Source: Planctomycetota bacterium
GTDB lineage: Bacteria; Planctomycetota; Uabimicrobiia; Uabimicrobiales; Uabimicrobiaceae
Assembly (NCBI GenBank): GCA_029260735.1
Contig: JAJDCR010000050.1
Location: 57,633-121,632 of the forward strand
Direction of reading: 5' to 3'
Length of the DNA: 64,000 bases
Positions 35,462 to 44,344 of the stretch are shown here, in pieces; position 1 is the stretch's first letter, and each line of letters starts with the position of its first letter. Under the pieces are notes generated by a model. The model was given only the letters and a program-made list of their open reading frames with translations. It had not been told where the DNA came from and searched no databases. A program made the translations under genes and the position numbers.

Positions 35462-36346
35462 ATGTTTCCTACTTCGGAAAAAAAACTCGAAAAATACCTT
35501 GCTCATTTTAATTTGGCACCCCAAAAAAAGTGGGGGCAAAATTTTTTAATAGAAAACTCTTTTCATGTACAACTTGTTAAGGCAGGGGAATTAAGCTCGG
35601 ATGATGTTGTCGTTGAAATTGGGCCTGGACTAGGGCATTTAACTCAGTTTTTGACTCCTCATCCTCGCCTTGTAATTGCCGCAGAGATAGACCCTGATTT
35701 TGTACGTATTTTAGAAGACCGCTTTTCTGCTTTTTCTAATGTTAAAATTGTTGAAATGGATATTCTCGCTCGAAAAACTCAAATTAACCCTGAGTTACTA
35801 GCTCTTTTAGAGAAAGAAAAAGACTATACATACAAAGTATTGGCCAATCTTCCTTACAATGTCTCAGCACCTCTGATTATAAATTTTTTAAAGCTTCCTA
35901 CTCCACCAGAGAGAATAGTGGTTACAGTACAAAAAGAAGTTGCTGATCGCTTAAAAGCAAAAGAAGGCACTTCCGCTTATGGACCGCTTTCTATTATGGC
36001 TCAAGTTTGGGGAAAAGTATCTGTTATTGCCAATATTCCTCCCAAAGCTTTTTACCCTCGACCTAAAGTGGTTTCTTCCATTGTTAAGATTGTTTCCCAC
36101 AATGAATATCGAACAAAGATTCTTAATTTAGATGTTTTTCACGCTCTTGTTCAGGCTATTTTTGGGATGCGAAGGAAAACCTTACAAAAAGCTTTGCGAA
36201 CAAACCCTTATTTTGATTTGAAACGCGAAGATTTACCTTATGTTTTGGGAAATTTAGATGCTTCCTGCCGAGGAGAAACTCTTAATTTAACAGAGTTTAT
36301 ATCTCTTTCCAATCGGCTAAGCGAAAAAGACATTGCCTTGAAGTAA
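35462..36346 (+). CDS. rsmA: 16S rRNA (adenine1518/1519-N6)-dimethyltransferase
   Basis: Dimethylates two adjacent adenines in the 16S rRNA 3' hairpin during small-subunit assembly (KsgA family). 294 aa, full length. Motifs: KKWGQNFLI, SAM-binding VEIGPGLGHLT, acidic AAEIDPDF, catalytic NLPYNVSAPLI, FYPRPKVVSSIV and the C-terminal GMRRKTLQKAL. It is followed 56 nt later by the FAH-family gene on the same strand. Confidence 0.97.
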   Translation: MFPTSEKKLEKYLAHFNLAPQKKWGQNFLIENSFHVQLVKAGELSSDDVVVEIGPGLGHLTQFLTPHPRLVIAAEIDPDFVRILEDRFSAFSNVKIVEMDILARKTQINPELLALLEKEKDYTYKVLANLPYNVSAPLIINFLKLPTPPERIVVTVQKEVADRLKAKEGTSAYGPLSIMAQVWGKVSVIANIPPKAFYPRPKVVSSIVKIVSHNEYRTKILNLDVFHALVQAIFGMRRKTLQKALRTNPYFDLKREDLPYVLGNLDASCRGETLNLTEFISLSNRLSEKDIALK

Positions 36347-36402
36347 GTTAATCCCGAAACTAAAACTAATAGAAAAATTAGGTTTTTTTTGAAGGAACAT
36401 TT

Positions 36403-37068
36403 ATGAAAAATTACGTCCACTCTCTCCTAGGAAAAAACCTGGATCTTCCCATTGGAAAAGTCGTTTGTGTGGGGCGTAATTACCTAGCTCATATTCAAGA
36501 GCTAGGTAACCAGGTAGAACACACACCTCTTTTATTTATGAAACCCTCTTCGGCAATAGTTCCTTTAGAAGAACCGATCCGGATTCCCACAGACACTCCT
36601 TGTCATCATGAAGTTGAGATTGCTATTTTGATCTCAAAAAAACTCTCTCGAAAATCCCGAGAAGAAGTGGAAATGGGAATCGGAGGTTATGGCTTGGCTT
36701 TAGATTTGACTTTAAGGGAAGTTCAAAACAACTTGAAAGCGAAAGGGCACCCTTGGGAGCTAGCAAAAGCTTTTGATGGTTCTTGCCCTCTTTCCTATTT
36801 TATTCCGAAAGACTCTTTTCCCCATCCTGATAAAATATCCTTTGCTTTGGAAGTGAATAAAGAAACCCGCCAAAGGGGCAACTCTCAGCTCATGATGACA
36901 GGGATTTTAGATTTACTCGCCTTTATTAGCCAGAAATTTACTCTTAACCCGGGAGACGTTGTCTTAACAGGTACACCTTCTGGCGTTGCTCCTCTAAAAG
37001 TTGGTGATAAGCTTGTTCTTACTCTCGGTTCGCAATATCGTTTTATTAGTTCAATCATCCCCTTTTAA
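36403..37068 (+). CDS. Fumarylacetoacetate hydrolase-family protein (FAHD1/YcgM-like)
   Basis: 221 aa. The FAH fold is short and of the YcgM/FAHD1 type, whose members cleave acylpyruvates or decarboxylate oxaloacetate. Metal ligands are visible as HHEVEIA (E-x-E) and the later ALDLTLR Asp. The GRNYLAH start, the K/D-containing AKAFDGSCPL and the end LTGTPSGVAPLKVGD are typical. A GAAGGAA ribosome site precedes the ATG. The exact substrate cannot be told from sequence. Confidence 0.9.
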   Translation: MKNYVHSLLGKNLDLPIGKVVCVGRNYLAHIQELGNQVEHTPLLFMKPSSAIVPLEEPIRIPTDTPCHHEVEIAILISKKLSRKSREEVEMGIGGYGLALDLTLREVQNNLKAKGHPWELAKAFDGSCPLSYFIPKDSFPHPDKISFALEVNKETRQRGNSQLMMTGILDLLAFISQKFTLNPGDVVLTGTPSGVAPLKVGDKLVLTLGSQYRFISSIIPF

Positions 37069-37079
37069 GTTTAATTATC

Positions 37080-37841
37080 ATGCTATCAACCCTCGGAACA
37101 GTTTTAATTATTCTTCTTGCGGGAGGAATTGCTGGCTTTGTTAATATTCTCGCAGGAGGAGGCTCTCTTCTCACACTACCACTTCTTATTTTCCTCGGAC
37201 TTCCCCCCCTGGCAGCTAATGCGACTAATCGAGTTGCTATTCTAGTGCAAAATATTGTTTCCATAATAACCTTTAAAAGAGGAGGGGTTCTAAAATTTGG
37301 CTATGTTTTTTTTCTAGCTGGGAGCGCACTTCTCGGAGCTATTTTGGGCGCAAAAATGGGAATTCAAGTGCCGGACAATCTTTTTCAGAAAATTCTCTCC
37401 TTGGTCATGTTTTTAGTTCTCTTTGTTTTAATTTGGGACCCGGCTAAAAAGCTACAGGCAAATAATGTAAAAGGGGACACTTTGCCCCGTAGAGTTTTGG
37501 GGGTATGTGTTTTTTTTGGAGTGGGGGTTTATGGGGGATTTATTCAGGTCGGAGTGGGTTTTGTCATTATCATTAGTCTGCGTTTAATACACGGCATGGA
37601 CTTAGTCCAAATCAATAGCTTTAAAGTTACCATAGTCTGTATTTATACCTTTGCAGCACTCTATGTCTATTTAGAGAAAGTCAACTGGAGTTATGGTCTT
37701 TTACTGGCGGTTGGTAATGCTGTGGGGGCGTGGCTAGGAAGTCATACCGCAATGAAGAGGGGAGATCAATGGATTAAGAGGTTTCTTTTCTTAATTGTAA
37801 GTTGCTTAGCGATTAGACTATTAGTGACAGCTTCTTGGTAA
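37080..37841 (+). CDS. TSUP-family membrane transporter (TauE/SafE-like)
   Basis: 253 aa with about eight hydrophobic helices. The start GGIAGFVNILAGGGSLLTLPLLI and the later GVYGGFIQVGVGFVIIISL are the two duplicated signature segments of the 4-toluene-sulfonate uptake / sulfite exporter family. Substrates in the family include sulfite, sulfonates and other anions; the one here is unknown. It starts 11 nt after the FAH-family gene, so it is likely co-transcribed and possibly exports or imports an organic acid. Confidence 0.88.
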   Translation: MLSTLGTVLIILLAGGIAGFVNILAGGGSLLTLPLLIFLGLPPLAANATNRVAILVQNIVSIITFKRGGVLKFGYVFFLAGSALLGAILGAKMGIQVPDNLFQKILSLVMFLVLFVLIWDPAKKLQANNVKGDTLPRRVLGVCVFFGVGVYGGFIQVGVGFVIIISLRLIHGMDLVQINSFKVTIVCIYTFAALYVYLEKVNWSYGLLLAVGNAVGAWLGSHTAMKRGDQWIKRFLFLIVSCLAIRLLVTASW

Positions 37842-37925
37842 GAAAATTTTGCAGCGTCATGGGAAGCTACATTTAGTGTCTTTTTGGGAGTAAATTTGTA
37901 ACTTTGTAATTTTTCAGCTGTTACA

Positions 37926-37990
37926 TTTTGTAAAAAAAAAAGAAAAACAAGAAAGAATACCTTTTTTGTTTTTCTTTTTTTTTTACAAAA
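37926..37990. terminator. Perfect 25-bp A/T-rich hairpin, bidirectional terminator
   Basis: Arms 37926-37950 and 37966-37990 are exact reverse complements, made mostly of an A10 and T10 run, so RNA from either strand ends with a U-rich arm. Confidence 0.6.
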
Positions 37991-38085
37991 AAAGCTTTTC
38001 TTTTCCCTGAAAAATGGAGTCTTTCTTTTTTTTTTAGAGTAAGAGTGTAGAGTGAGAAAGGAATTGGCCACTTTTTTGCATAGGA

Positions 38086-38130
38086 TTAGTTTAGATAAAG
38101 TTAGTTTAGATAAAGTTAGTTTATCTAAAG
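38086..38130 (+). repeat. Three tandem 15-nt repeats upstream of the subtilase
   Basis: The unit TTAGTTTAGATAAAG occurs at 38086-38100 and 38101-38115, and with two changes (TTAGTTTATCTAAAG) at 38116-38130, then a partial fourth. It lies 140-180 nt before the secreted protease and could be a protein-binding array. Confidence 0.6.
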
Positions 38131-38159
38131 TTAGTTAGAACTAACATGGTTTTAATCTT

Positions 38160-38227
38160 AATCTGAAAAAATTATTCAGATTTTTACTCGTGTAAAAAAA
38201 CTTGAGGATTATCCTCACACAATTGTG
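38160..38227 (+). promoter_or_regulatory. Structured leader of the subtilase gene
   Basis: Three short palindromes follow one another: an 8-bp hairpin (38160-38167 with 38175-38182) that runs into TTTTT, TGAGGATTATCCTCA (38203-38217) and CACAATTGTG (38218-38227). The first looks like a small terminator, so attenuation is possible. Confidence 0.4.
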
Positions 38228-38268
38228 TTTCTTTAGGTCCTTACAATTAAACAGAAGGTTATTTAAGC

Positions 38269-39558
38269 ATGCAAAAAACATTCTTGGTATTTACCATTAT
38301 ATTTGCTCTTCTTAGTTTCAGCTTCGCTAACGGTGTTATTGGTCCTGAGTTGGAAAAAGCTCTTGACAACACTAGAGGCAAAATGAACGTTATCATTACT
38401 CTTAACGAAAACGTTGATGCTAATGATATTATTTCTACTCATATGGTTCGTGGAAACAACGCGGATGTAAAAGAACAAGTCTTCGGTCTTTTGAAAGAAA
38501 GATGTGGCACTAGCCAACACTTCTTAAAAGATCTTTGCAGTAGCATGGAAGAAAAAGGAAACGTTACTAATGTAACTAGTTTCTGGCTAGCTAACGCTAT
38601 TTCTATGCAGTGCGATGCAGATGCTGTTCGTGAACTTGCTCTTCAATCAGACGTTGCTTCTATCGTTTTAGACCTAGAACAACAAATGATTGAGCCTTTA
38701 GAAGCAACTGTTTCTGAAGAATCTCGTTCTCTTTGGGGTTTGACTCATATCAAATCAAAGACTGCTAACCAAAATGGTATCACTGGAAAAGGTGTTATCG
38801 TTGCAGTTGTTGATACTGGTATCGATACTGATCACTCTGCTTTCAAAGCTGGACAAGTTGATAAAAGCAAATGTGCTACTTTCGTCAATGGTGAGCCTAC
38901 TGTTGAAGATGGTAACGGTCATGGTACTCACTGCGCTGGAACTATCGGAAGTTTCAAATACGGTGTTGCTCCTGGTGTTACACTTGTTGGAGTTAAAGTT
39001 CTTAGCCGTACTGGAAGTGGTAGCTGGACAGCTGTCATGAAAGGTGTCGAGCACGCAGCTAAGGTTGCTGACGTTATGAGCTTGAGTCTTGGTGGACGCG
39101 CTAGCGCTAACGGAAACGTTGTTGAAACTGCAGTTAAAAACGCTATCAAGTCTGGTTCTATCGTAGTTATTGCTGCTGGTAACAGTGGTCCTCGTCCTAG
39201 AACTATCGGAACTCCTGGTGTTGTTGAAGAAGCTATCACTGTTGGAGCTATCGACAGTGGAAGTAATCTTGCTCGTTTCAGTAGCCGTGGACCAACAGTT
39301 TACGGCGACGAAAAGCCTGACGTAGTTGCTCCTGGAGTAAGCGTTCTTTCTGCATGGAAAAATGGCGGAACTAATACTATCTCTGGAACTTCTATGGCGA
39401 CTCCTCACGTTGCTGGTGTTTGTGCTCTTTTCATTGAAAAGAACAAAGGTGCTAAGCAAGGTACTATTAAGTCTCGCTTGATGGCGACTACTTTCGGCAA
39501 AAAAGGCGCTAACCAATTTGGTGCTGGTACTGTTGATTGTGTAGCTGTTACTAAGTAA
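38269..39558 (+). CDS. Secreted subtilisin-like serine protease (S8), paralogue 1
   Basis: 429 aa. Signal peptide (about 1-20, KTFLVFTIIFALLSFSFA), an I9-type propeptide (about 24-135, with NVIITLNENVDA and ... SDVASIVLD), then the catalytic domain with D182 (VVDTGID), H218 (GHGTHCAG), the oxyanion Asn in AAGNSG and S375 (GTSMATP). All triad residues are intact. The extracellular location follows from the signal peptide. Codon use is strikingly biased to GCT/GTT/GGT/ACT, unlike neighbours, which fits high expression. It is closely related to the next gene and ends soon after the catalytic domain. Confidence 0.95.
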   Translation: MQKTFLVFTIIFALLSFSFANGVIGPELEKALDNTRGKMNVIITLNENVDANDIISTHMVRGNNADVKEQVFGLLKERCGTSQHFLKDLCSSMEEKGNVTNVTSFWLANAISMQCDADAVRELALQSDVASIVLDLEQQMIEPLEATVSEESRSLWGLTHIKSKTANQNGITGKGVIVAVVDTGIDTDHSAFKAGQVDKSKCATFVNGEPTVEDGNGHGTHCAGTIGSFKYGVAPGVTLVGVKVLSRTGSGSWTAVMKGVEHAAKVADVMSLSLGGRASANGNVVETAVKNAIKSGSIVVIAAGNSGPRPRTIGTPGVVEEAITVGAIDSGSNLARFSSRGPTVYGDEKPDVVAPGVSVLSAWKNGGTNTISGTSMATPHVAGVCALFIEKNKGAKQGTIKSRLMATTFGKKGANQFGAGTVDCVAVTK

Positions 39559-39572
39559 CAGATTCTTCTAGT

Positions 39573-39612
39573 GGAGAAGCAGCTTTCTTCTAAAAAGAAC
39601 AGCTGCTTCTCT
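39573..39612 (+). terminator. Hairpin after subtilase 1
   Basis: A 12-nt stem (39573-39584 with 39601-39612, one G-T) 15 nt after the stop, with no clean T-run. Confidence 0.5.
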
Positions 39613-39751
39613 CCTGATAATCTATTTTCTTTCTTAACCAAAATGATGGCTGAAAGAGAAAGTAGAAGATCAGGATTAACTATTTCTTGTAAGAAATAAA
39701 CTTACAAATTTATCATTTATCATTTTTCTTTTGTAGGAATGGAACAAAACT

Positions 39752-41365
39752 ATGCAAAAGATATTTATTCTTTTTACACTTATTTTTGCTCTTTTGAGCT
39801 ATAGTGCTGCTAATGGTGTCATTGGTCCAGAGTTGGAAAAAGCACTTGAAAATAGCAGAGGTAAACTCAGTGTAATTATTACTCTGAAAAAACAATTTGA
39901 AGCAGAAGACCTAATCTCTAACTACATGGTTCGCGGAGAAGGTGCTGATGTTAAGAAGCAAGTTTTTGACATTCTGAAAAACGAATGCCAAACTAACCAA
40001 CATTTCTTAAACAGTCTTTGCACTCGTTTGGAATCTAATGGACGTATTGATAAAGTTCATAGTTTTTGGTTAGCTAATGCGATTTCTTTAGAAGGCGATG
40101 CTGATGCTATTCGGGAATTCGCTCTTCAATCAGATGTTCAGTCTATTTCTTTAGACGTTGAACAACAAATGATCAATCCTTTGGCTTCTACTAACACAGA
40201 AGAAACTCGTTCTGTGTGGGGCTTAGATTATATTAAATCAAAAACTGCTAATCAACAAGGTCTTACAGGACAAGGCGTCACTGTAGCTATCGTTGATACT
40301 GGTATTGACACTGATCACAGTGCTTTCCGTGCAGGACAAGTTTTAACTGACAAATGTGCTTCTTTCGTCAATGGTGAGCCTACAGTTGAAGATGGTAATG
40401 GACACGGTACCCACTGTGCTGGAACTATCGGAAGTTTTCAATACGGAGTAGCTCCTGATGCCAAGTTGATTGGAGTTAAAGTTTTAAGTAGCAGTGGAAG
40501 TGGTACTTGGGATGCCGTTATGAAGGGTACTGAGTACGGAGCAGCAAACGCAGACGTTATTAGCATGAGCTTAGGCGGGACTGCTAGTGCCAATGGAAAT
40601 GTTGTCGAAACTGCAGTTAAAAATGCTATTCAGTCTGGAACTATTGTGGTCATCGCAGCTGGTAACAGTGGACCTTGGGGCTACACTACAGGAACTCCTG
40701 GTGTTGTAAAAGAAGCAATCACCGTTGGTGCGATTGATAGCAGTGGTAATTTGGCTTACTTCAGTAGCCGTGGACCAACAGTTTATGGCGATGAAAAACC
40801 TGAAATCGTAGCTCCTGGAGTAAATGTTCTTTCTGCTTGGAAAAATGGCGGAACTAACACCATCTCTGGAACTTCTATGGCGACTCCTCACGTTGCTGGT
40901 CTTTGCGCTCTTTACTTAAGCAAAAACAAAGGAGCTAAGCAAAGTGATGTTAAATCACGTTTGATGGCAACTGCTTTTGGTAAAACAGGTGCAAATGAAT
41001 ATGGTGCGGGAACAGTTGACTGTGTTAAAGCTAACAACGCCGACATTGATGTTCTTTCCATGGACAGAGCGAGTAAAGAAATTGAATTTGTTACCGATGG
41101 ATCTGGAAATGTTACAAAAAGTGTCAACATTTCTGTTCCTTGGGAAATCAAAATCAACGGCATTGAAGTAACTTGTGATTTCGCTAATGTCAATGTAAAT
41201 ATTAACGGCCAAAATATTTACGATGCTCCTCTTAAAGGTGGTGCTAAAAAATCTATCAGCACTACACTAAAAAGTGGAGAAAATTCTATTCAAGTTACTG
41301 GCGCTGGTGCTAGTGTCAAAGGTGGAACTGTTAAAGCAATTGTTCACTTCTCTCTTTGGAAGTAA
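39752..41365 (+). CDS. Secreted subtilisin-like serine protease (S8), paralogue 2 with C-terminal domain
   Basis: 537 aa. It matches paralogue 1 nearly residue by residue through the signal peptide, I9 propeptide and catalytic domain, with the triad at the same positions (D182, H218, S375). It then adds about 105 residues of beta-rich sequence (SVNISVPWEIKINGIEVTC ... KSGENSIQVTGAGA) absent from paralogue 1, possibly a substrate or surface-binding module. A recent tandem duplication with gain or loss of the C-terminal domain is the simplest reading. Codon bias is similar to paralogue 1. Confidence 0.95.
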   Translation: MQKIFILFTLIFALLSYSAANGVIGPELEKALENSRGKLSVIITLKKQFEAEDLISNYMVRGEGADVKKQVFDILKNECQTNQHFLNSLCTRLESNGRIDKVHSFWLANAISLEGDADAIREFALQSDVQSISLDVEQQMINPLASTNTEETRSVWGLDYIKSKTANQQGLTGQGVTVAIVDTGIDTDHSAFRAGQVLTDKCASFVNGEPTVEDGNGHGTHCAGTIGSFQYGVAPDAKLIGVKVLSSSGSGTWDAVMKGTEYGAANADVISMSLGGTASANGNVVETAVKNAIQSGTIVVIAAGNSGPWGYTTGTPGVVKEAITVGAIDSSGNLAYFSSRGPTVYGDEKPEIVAPGVNVLSAWKNGGTNTISGTSMATPHVAGLCALYLSKNKGAKQSDVKSRLMATAFGKTGANEYGAGTVDCVKANNADIDVLSMDRASKEIEFVTDGSGNVTKSVNISVPWEIKINGIEVTCDFANVNVNINGQNIYDAPLKGGAKKSISTTLKSGENSIQVTGAGASVKGGTVKAIVHFSLWK

Positions 41366-41400
41366 CAGTTGATTTCAGATTCATAGTAGAGTAGACAGAA

Positions 41401-41455
41401 CAGTTTATATAAACTGGAAGAAAAGCCAGGGGAAATTTTTTTCTCCTGGCTTTTT
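41401..41455 (+). terminator. Palindrome and intrinsic terminator after subtilase 2
   Basis: A perfect 16-nt palindrome CAGTTTATATAAACTG (41401-41416) is followed by a terminator stem (41421-41430 with 41445-41454) running into T5 (41451-41455). Confidence 0.75.
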
Positions 41456-41484
41456 ATATTTGAACGCCCTTTTAGGAAATCATA

Positions 41485-41613
41485 ATGGACATGCGTTTTT
41501 TTTTACCCAGTATCCTTTTTCTCTTTCTATTTGTTTTAGGATGCCAATCAAAGGAAGAGATGTGGATTGAGAGCTGGGAGAATGCCTCCTCTTCCCAAAA
41601 AATAAAAAAATGA
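41485..41613 (+). CDS. 42-aa putative lipoprotein
   Basis: ATG 41485 with AGGAA 7 nt upstream; TGA ends at 41613. The protein is a hydrophobic leader (MDMRFFLPSILFLFLFVLG) followed by Cys20, a plausible lipobox (VLGC), and a 22-residue polar tail. The size and layout match entericidin-like or other tiny lipoproteins. It lies between the subtilase terminator and the ssb promoter. An alternative is a chance ORF; the ribosome site and lipobox are the only support. Confidence 0.5.
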   Translation: MDMRFFLPSILFLFLFVLGCQSKEEMWIESWENASSSQKIKK

Positions 41614-41644
41614 GAATCCATAGTTTTTAGAATGGATTTTCGTG

Positions 41645-41671
41645 TTGTATTGTCTCTGGATGATTTATAAT
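41645..41671 (+). promoter_or_regulatory. Possible ssb promoter
   Basis: TTGTAT (41645-41650), a 15-nt spacer and TATAAT (41666-41671), 109 nt before the ssb ATG. The short spacer lowers confidence. Confidence 0.4.
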
Positions 41672-41779
41672 AGATCAAATAAATTGGTTTCTCATTTTTT
41701 CCAAGCAATATAAAATATTTTCCGTATAAAAATAGTAAGTGTGAAATGAGTTCCACTGAAAATCAAGAAAGGATAAAGA

Positions 41780-42286
41780 ATGGCACAATTAAATGAAGTG
41801 CGTTTAATCGGTCGGCTAACTCGCGACCCTGTTTTGAAATCAACCACTACAGGACAAAATGTGGCTGAATTTGGACTAGCTACATCAAGAAAATACAAAG
41901 GCTCCGACCAAATGCAAAAGGAAGAGACAACTTTTGTTGATATCAATTGTTGGGGTGGGCTCGCGGATGTTGTTTGCCGTAACCTTGGCAGAGGTCGTCT
42001 AGTCTATGTGGGAGGACGTTTGAAGTTTGATAGCTGGGAAGACAAAACAACTGGACAAAAAAGAAGTAAATTACGAGTCGTTGCCGATAATGTCCAGTTT
42101 TTAGATTGGCCTTCTGATGGACAGCCTTCCAATCAAGGAAATAATAACTACTCTCCAGTTCAAAACCAAGAACATGGTTGGAGCCCTCCAGGCGGAGGAG
42201 TGTCTCCTTCTGGTCCTCCTTCTGGTCCTCCTTCTGGTCCTGGGAATGAATGGGATCAACCTGATATGGATGAGCCTCCTTTCTAA
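41780..42286 (+). CDS. ssb: Single-stranded DNA-binding protein
   Basis: Coats single-stranded DNA in replication and repair. 168 aa: an OB fold at 1-112 (LNEVRLIGRLTRDPVLKSTTTGQNVAEFGLATSRKY ... FVDINCWGGLADVV pattern of bacterial SSB), a disordered Gly/Pro/Gln linker and the acidic tip DMDEPPF that recruits partner proteins. The linker includes three 12-bp DNA repeats (42205-42241) coding for PSGP, a likely slippage site. AAGGAT precedes the ATG. A strong terminator follows. Confidence 0.96.
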   Translation: MAQLNEVRLIGRLTRDPVLKSTTTGQNVAEFGLATSRKYKGSDQMQKEETTFVDINCWGGLADVVCRNLGRGRLVYVGGRLKFDSWEDKTTGQKRSKLRVVADNVQFLDWPSDGQPSNQGNNNYSPVQNQEHGWSPPGGGVSPSGPPSGPPSGPGNEWDQPDMDEPPF

Positions 42287-42311
42287 GTTTCGAGGAAAGA
42301 AAATACTTTGC

Positions 42312-42355
42312 AAGGCCAAGAATCTGTGGTATATCATAGATTCTTGGCCTTTTTT
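42312..42355 (+). terminator. Rho-independent terminator of ssb
   Basis: A perfect 14-bp stem (42312-42325 with 42338-42351) running into a six-T run. Confidence 0.9.
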
Positions 42356-42478
42356 ATTTGGAAAAGAAATTAAAATATCTTTACATTGCGACAGCCCGAT
42401 TAAAAAAAAAGAAAAATCCTCTCATTTGACTGGCCAAAGTGAGGGTACTTTACCTTTTAGAAAGGATCTCATTGTTTT

Positions 42479-44320
42479 ATGGAGTCAACGAAACCTACGC
42501 AGATATATCAGGAAAGAGAGGAATTTTTTCGAGAAAAATGTGAGTTCTGGAAAAAAAAATCACATTCTCTTTCTCTCTTGCGCTTGCTCGTGTTTTTGGG
42601 CTTATTTTTTTGTTTTCTCTGTGGTTTTCAATATTGGAGATCACCTGACTGGTCTTGGATACTAGCAGGATTTTTTTTATCTTTTGTTTTTATTGCTTTG
42701 GTCAATCGTCACCAAGAAGTAAGTAAGCAAAAAGATGAATGCGAGGTTCTGGCTGATATTAATCGAGACACATTGGCGCGTTGGCGTCGGGATTGGGGAA
42801 AATTAGCTCCGGCAGAGTTGCCAGCAGAGTTATCAGCTCCTGGCTACGGGAAAGATTTGGACGTTTTTGGGAAAGCTTCTCTTTTCCAATTACTGGGAAC
42901 TTGTCACACCGATTCTGGGCGTAAATGTTTAGCACAGTGGTTATCTCAGCCTGCTCCTTGGGGAGAAGTTAAGCAAAGGCAAGAGGCAGTTGTCGAGCTG
43001 TCGAGTAAGTTGGAAATGAGGCAGATTATAGAGCAAAAATCTCGCGCCATTGCCAAAAGTAAAACGAATGTTTCTCCTTTTGTAAAGTGGACTTCTGAAA
43101 AACCGTGGCTTTTAGGAAAATTAGGTCTTCTTTGGTTGGCTAGGGTCTTAGCTTCTTTAACTTGTTTATTTGTTGTCCTAAAGCTTACAGGAGTAGTGTC
43201 TGGTCACTTGTGGGGCTTATTTTTCTTTATTAACTTTGTTATTTCTATTGCTGTGGGATCTACTATTCATCGTATTTTTGGTAAAGTTTCTTTACAAACT
43301 AAAGAAGTTCGACAATATCACGATATGTTTGAAATACTCGCCAAAGAGGAATGGACAAGTTCCTATTTACAAAAGATCCAGGAACAGTCTTCAGCTTGTG
43401 ATCAACCTACCTATCAACATTTGCGCAAGTTAGAAGTTATGACGCAACTGGCTGATCTACGCTATTCTCAAATGCTTTACTATCCTGTTCAGTCTCTTAC
43501 CATGTGGGATTTTCATGTTCTTTATAGTTTAGAAAAATGGCAAGCGAGTATCGCAGGAAAGGCAGAACTTTGGTTTGAAGCTTTGGGGAAATGGGAAGCG
43601 TTGTGTGCTTTGGCCGCACTTTCTCATGCTCACCGCGACTGGACTTTTCCTACAATTGAAGAGAAGCAGAAAACTATTGAAGCGAGAGCTTTAGGACACC
43701 CTTTGCTTTCAGACGAAAAAAGGGTGGCTAATGATCTTACTTTAGGGCCTCCGGGAAGTTTTCTTTTGATTACAGGTTCAAATATGTCTGGTAAAAGCAC
43801 TCTTTTGCGCTCTTTGGGTTCTGCGGTTATTTTGGCTCAGGCAGGAGCTCCTGTTTGCGCCAAGAGTTTATCTCTTCCTCCTCTTCAACTAGCGACGGTA
43901 ATGCGAGTGGAAGATTCCTTAGAGGAGGGAGTGTCTTATTTTATGGCGGAACTCAAAAGGCTAAAAGGGGTTATCGATAAAGCAAGGGAGCTTTCTCCCG
44001 AGCAGCCGATAAAACTACTCTACCTTCTTGATGAAATTCTCCAAGGAACCAATACCGCCGAGCGCCAAGTTGCTGTACGCAAGGTTGTCCATTTCTTAGT
44101 TCGCCAACCAGCTCTCGGAGCTATTTCTACTCACGACTTAGAACTTGCTCAAGTGGAGGAGCTCGCTTCGGTCAATAACTCGATTCACTTCCGAGAAAAT
44201 ATTGTTTTGACAGAGGAAGGTGGGCATATGAGCTTTGATTATAAAATTCGTCCAGGAATTGCTACAACTGTCAATGCCTTAAAGCTTTTAGAAATAGTGG
44301 GACTAAATTTTGAGACCTAG
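42479..44320 (+). CDS. Membrane-anchored MutS-family ATPase
   Basis: 613 aa. It has the MutS clamp/lever and ATPase parts but no mismatch-recognition domain. Walker A GSNMSGKS (433-440), Walker B LYLLDEILQGTN and STHDLELA are intact. Unusually, there are four hydrophobic helices: about 31-49 and 58-75 at the N-terminus, and two within about 213-268 in the middle, so the ATPase would face the cytoplasm from the membrane. Such MutS homologues occur in several phyla and are not implicated in mismatch repair; function unknown. The ribosome site is AAAGGA but distant (about 13 nt). Confidence 0.85.
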   Translation: MESTKPTQIYQEREEFFREKCEFWKKKSHSLSLLRLLVFLGLFFCFLCGFQYWRSPDWSWILAGFFLSFVFIALVNRHQEVSKQKDECEVLADINRDTLARWRRDWGKLAPAELPAELSAPGYGKDLDVFGKASLFQLLGTCHTDSGRKCLAQWLSQPAPWGEVKQRQEAVVELSSKLEMRQIIEQKSRAIAKSKTNVSPFVKWTSEKPWLLGKLGLLWLARVLASLTCLFVVLKLTGVVSGHLWGLFFFINFVISIAVGSTIHRIFGKVSLQTKEVRQYHDMFEILAKEEWTSSYLQKIQEQSSACDQPTYQHLRKLEVMTQLADLRYSQMLYYPVQSLTMWDFHVLYSLEKWQASIAGKAELWFEALGKWEALCALAALSHAHRDWTFPTIEEKQKTIEARALGHPLLSDEKRVANDLTLGPPGSFLLITGSNMSGKSTLLRSLGSAVILAQAGAPVCAKSLSLPPLQLATVMRVEDSLEEGVSYFMAELKRLKGVIDKARELSPEQPIKLLYLLDEILQGTNTAERQVAVRKVVHFLVRQPALGAISTHDLELAQVEELASVNNSIHFRENIVLTEEGGHMSFDYKIRPGIATTVNALKLLEIVGLNFET

Positions 44321-44344
44321 AACACTTAAAAAAATAAGTTTTGC

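Noticed and set aside
38086..38130. CRISPR-like array
   Set aside because: Units of 15 nt are directly adjacent with no spacers; no cas genes occur in the window.
38755..39516. 253-residue open frame antisense to subtilase 1
   Set aside because: Ser/Thr/Asn-rich shadow caused by the biased GCT/GTT codons of the sense gene; no ribosome site and no recognisable domain.
42117..42665. 182-residue frame spanning the ssb end and the MutS start
   Set aside because: It crosses the ssb terminator and overlaps two clear genes in another frame.
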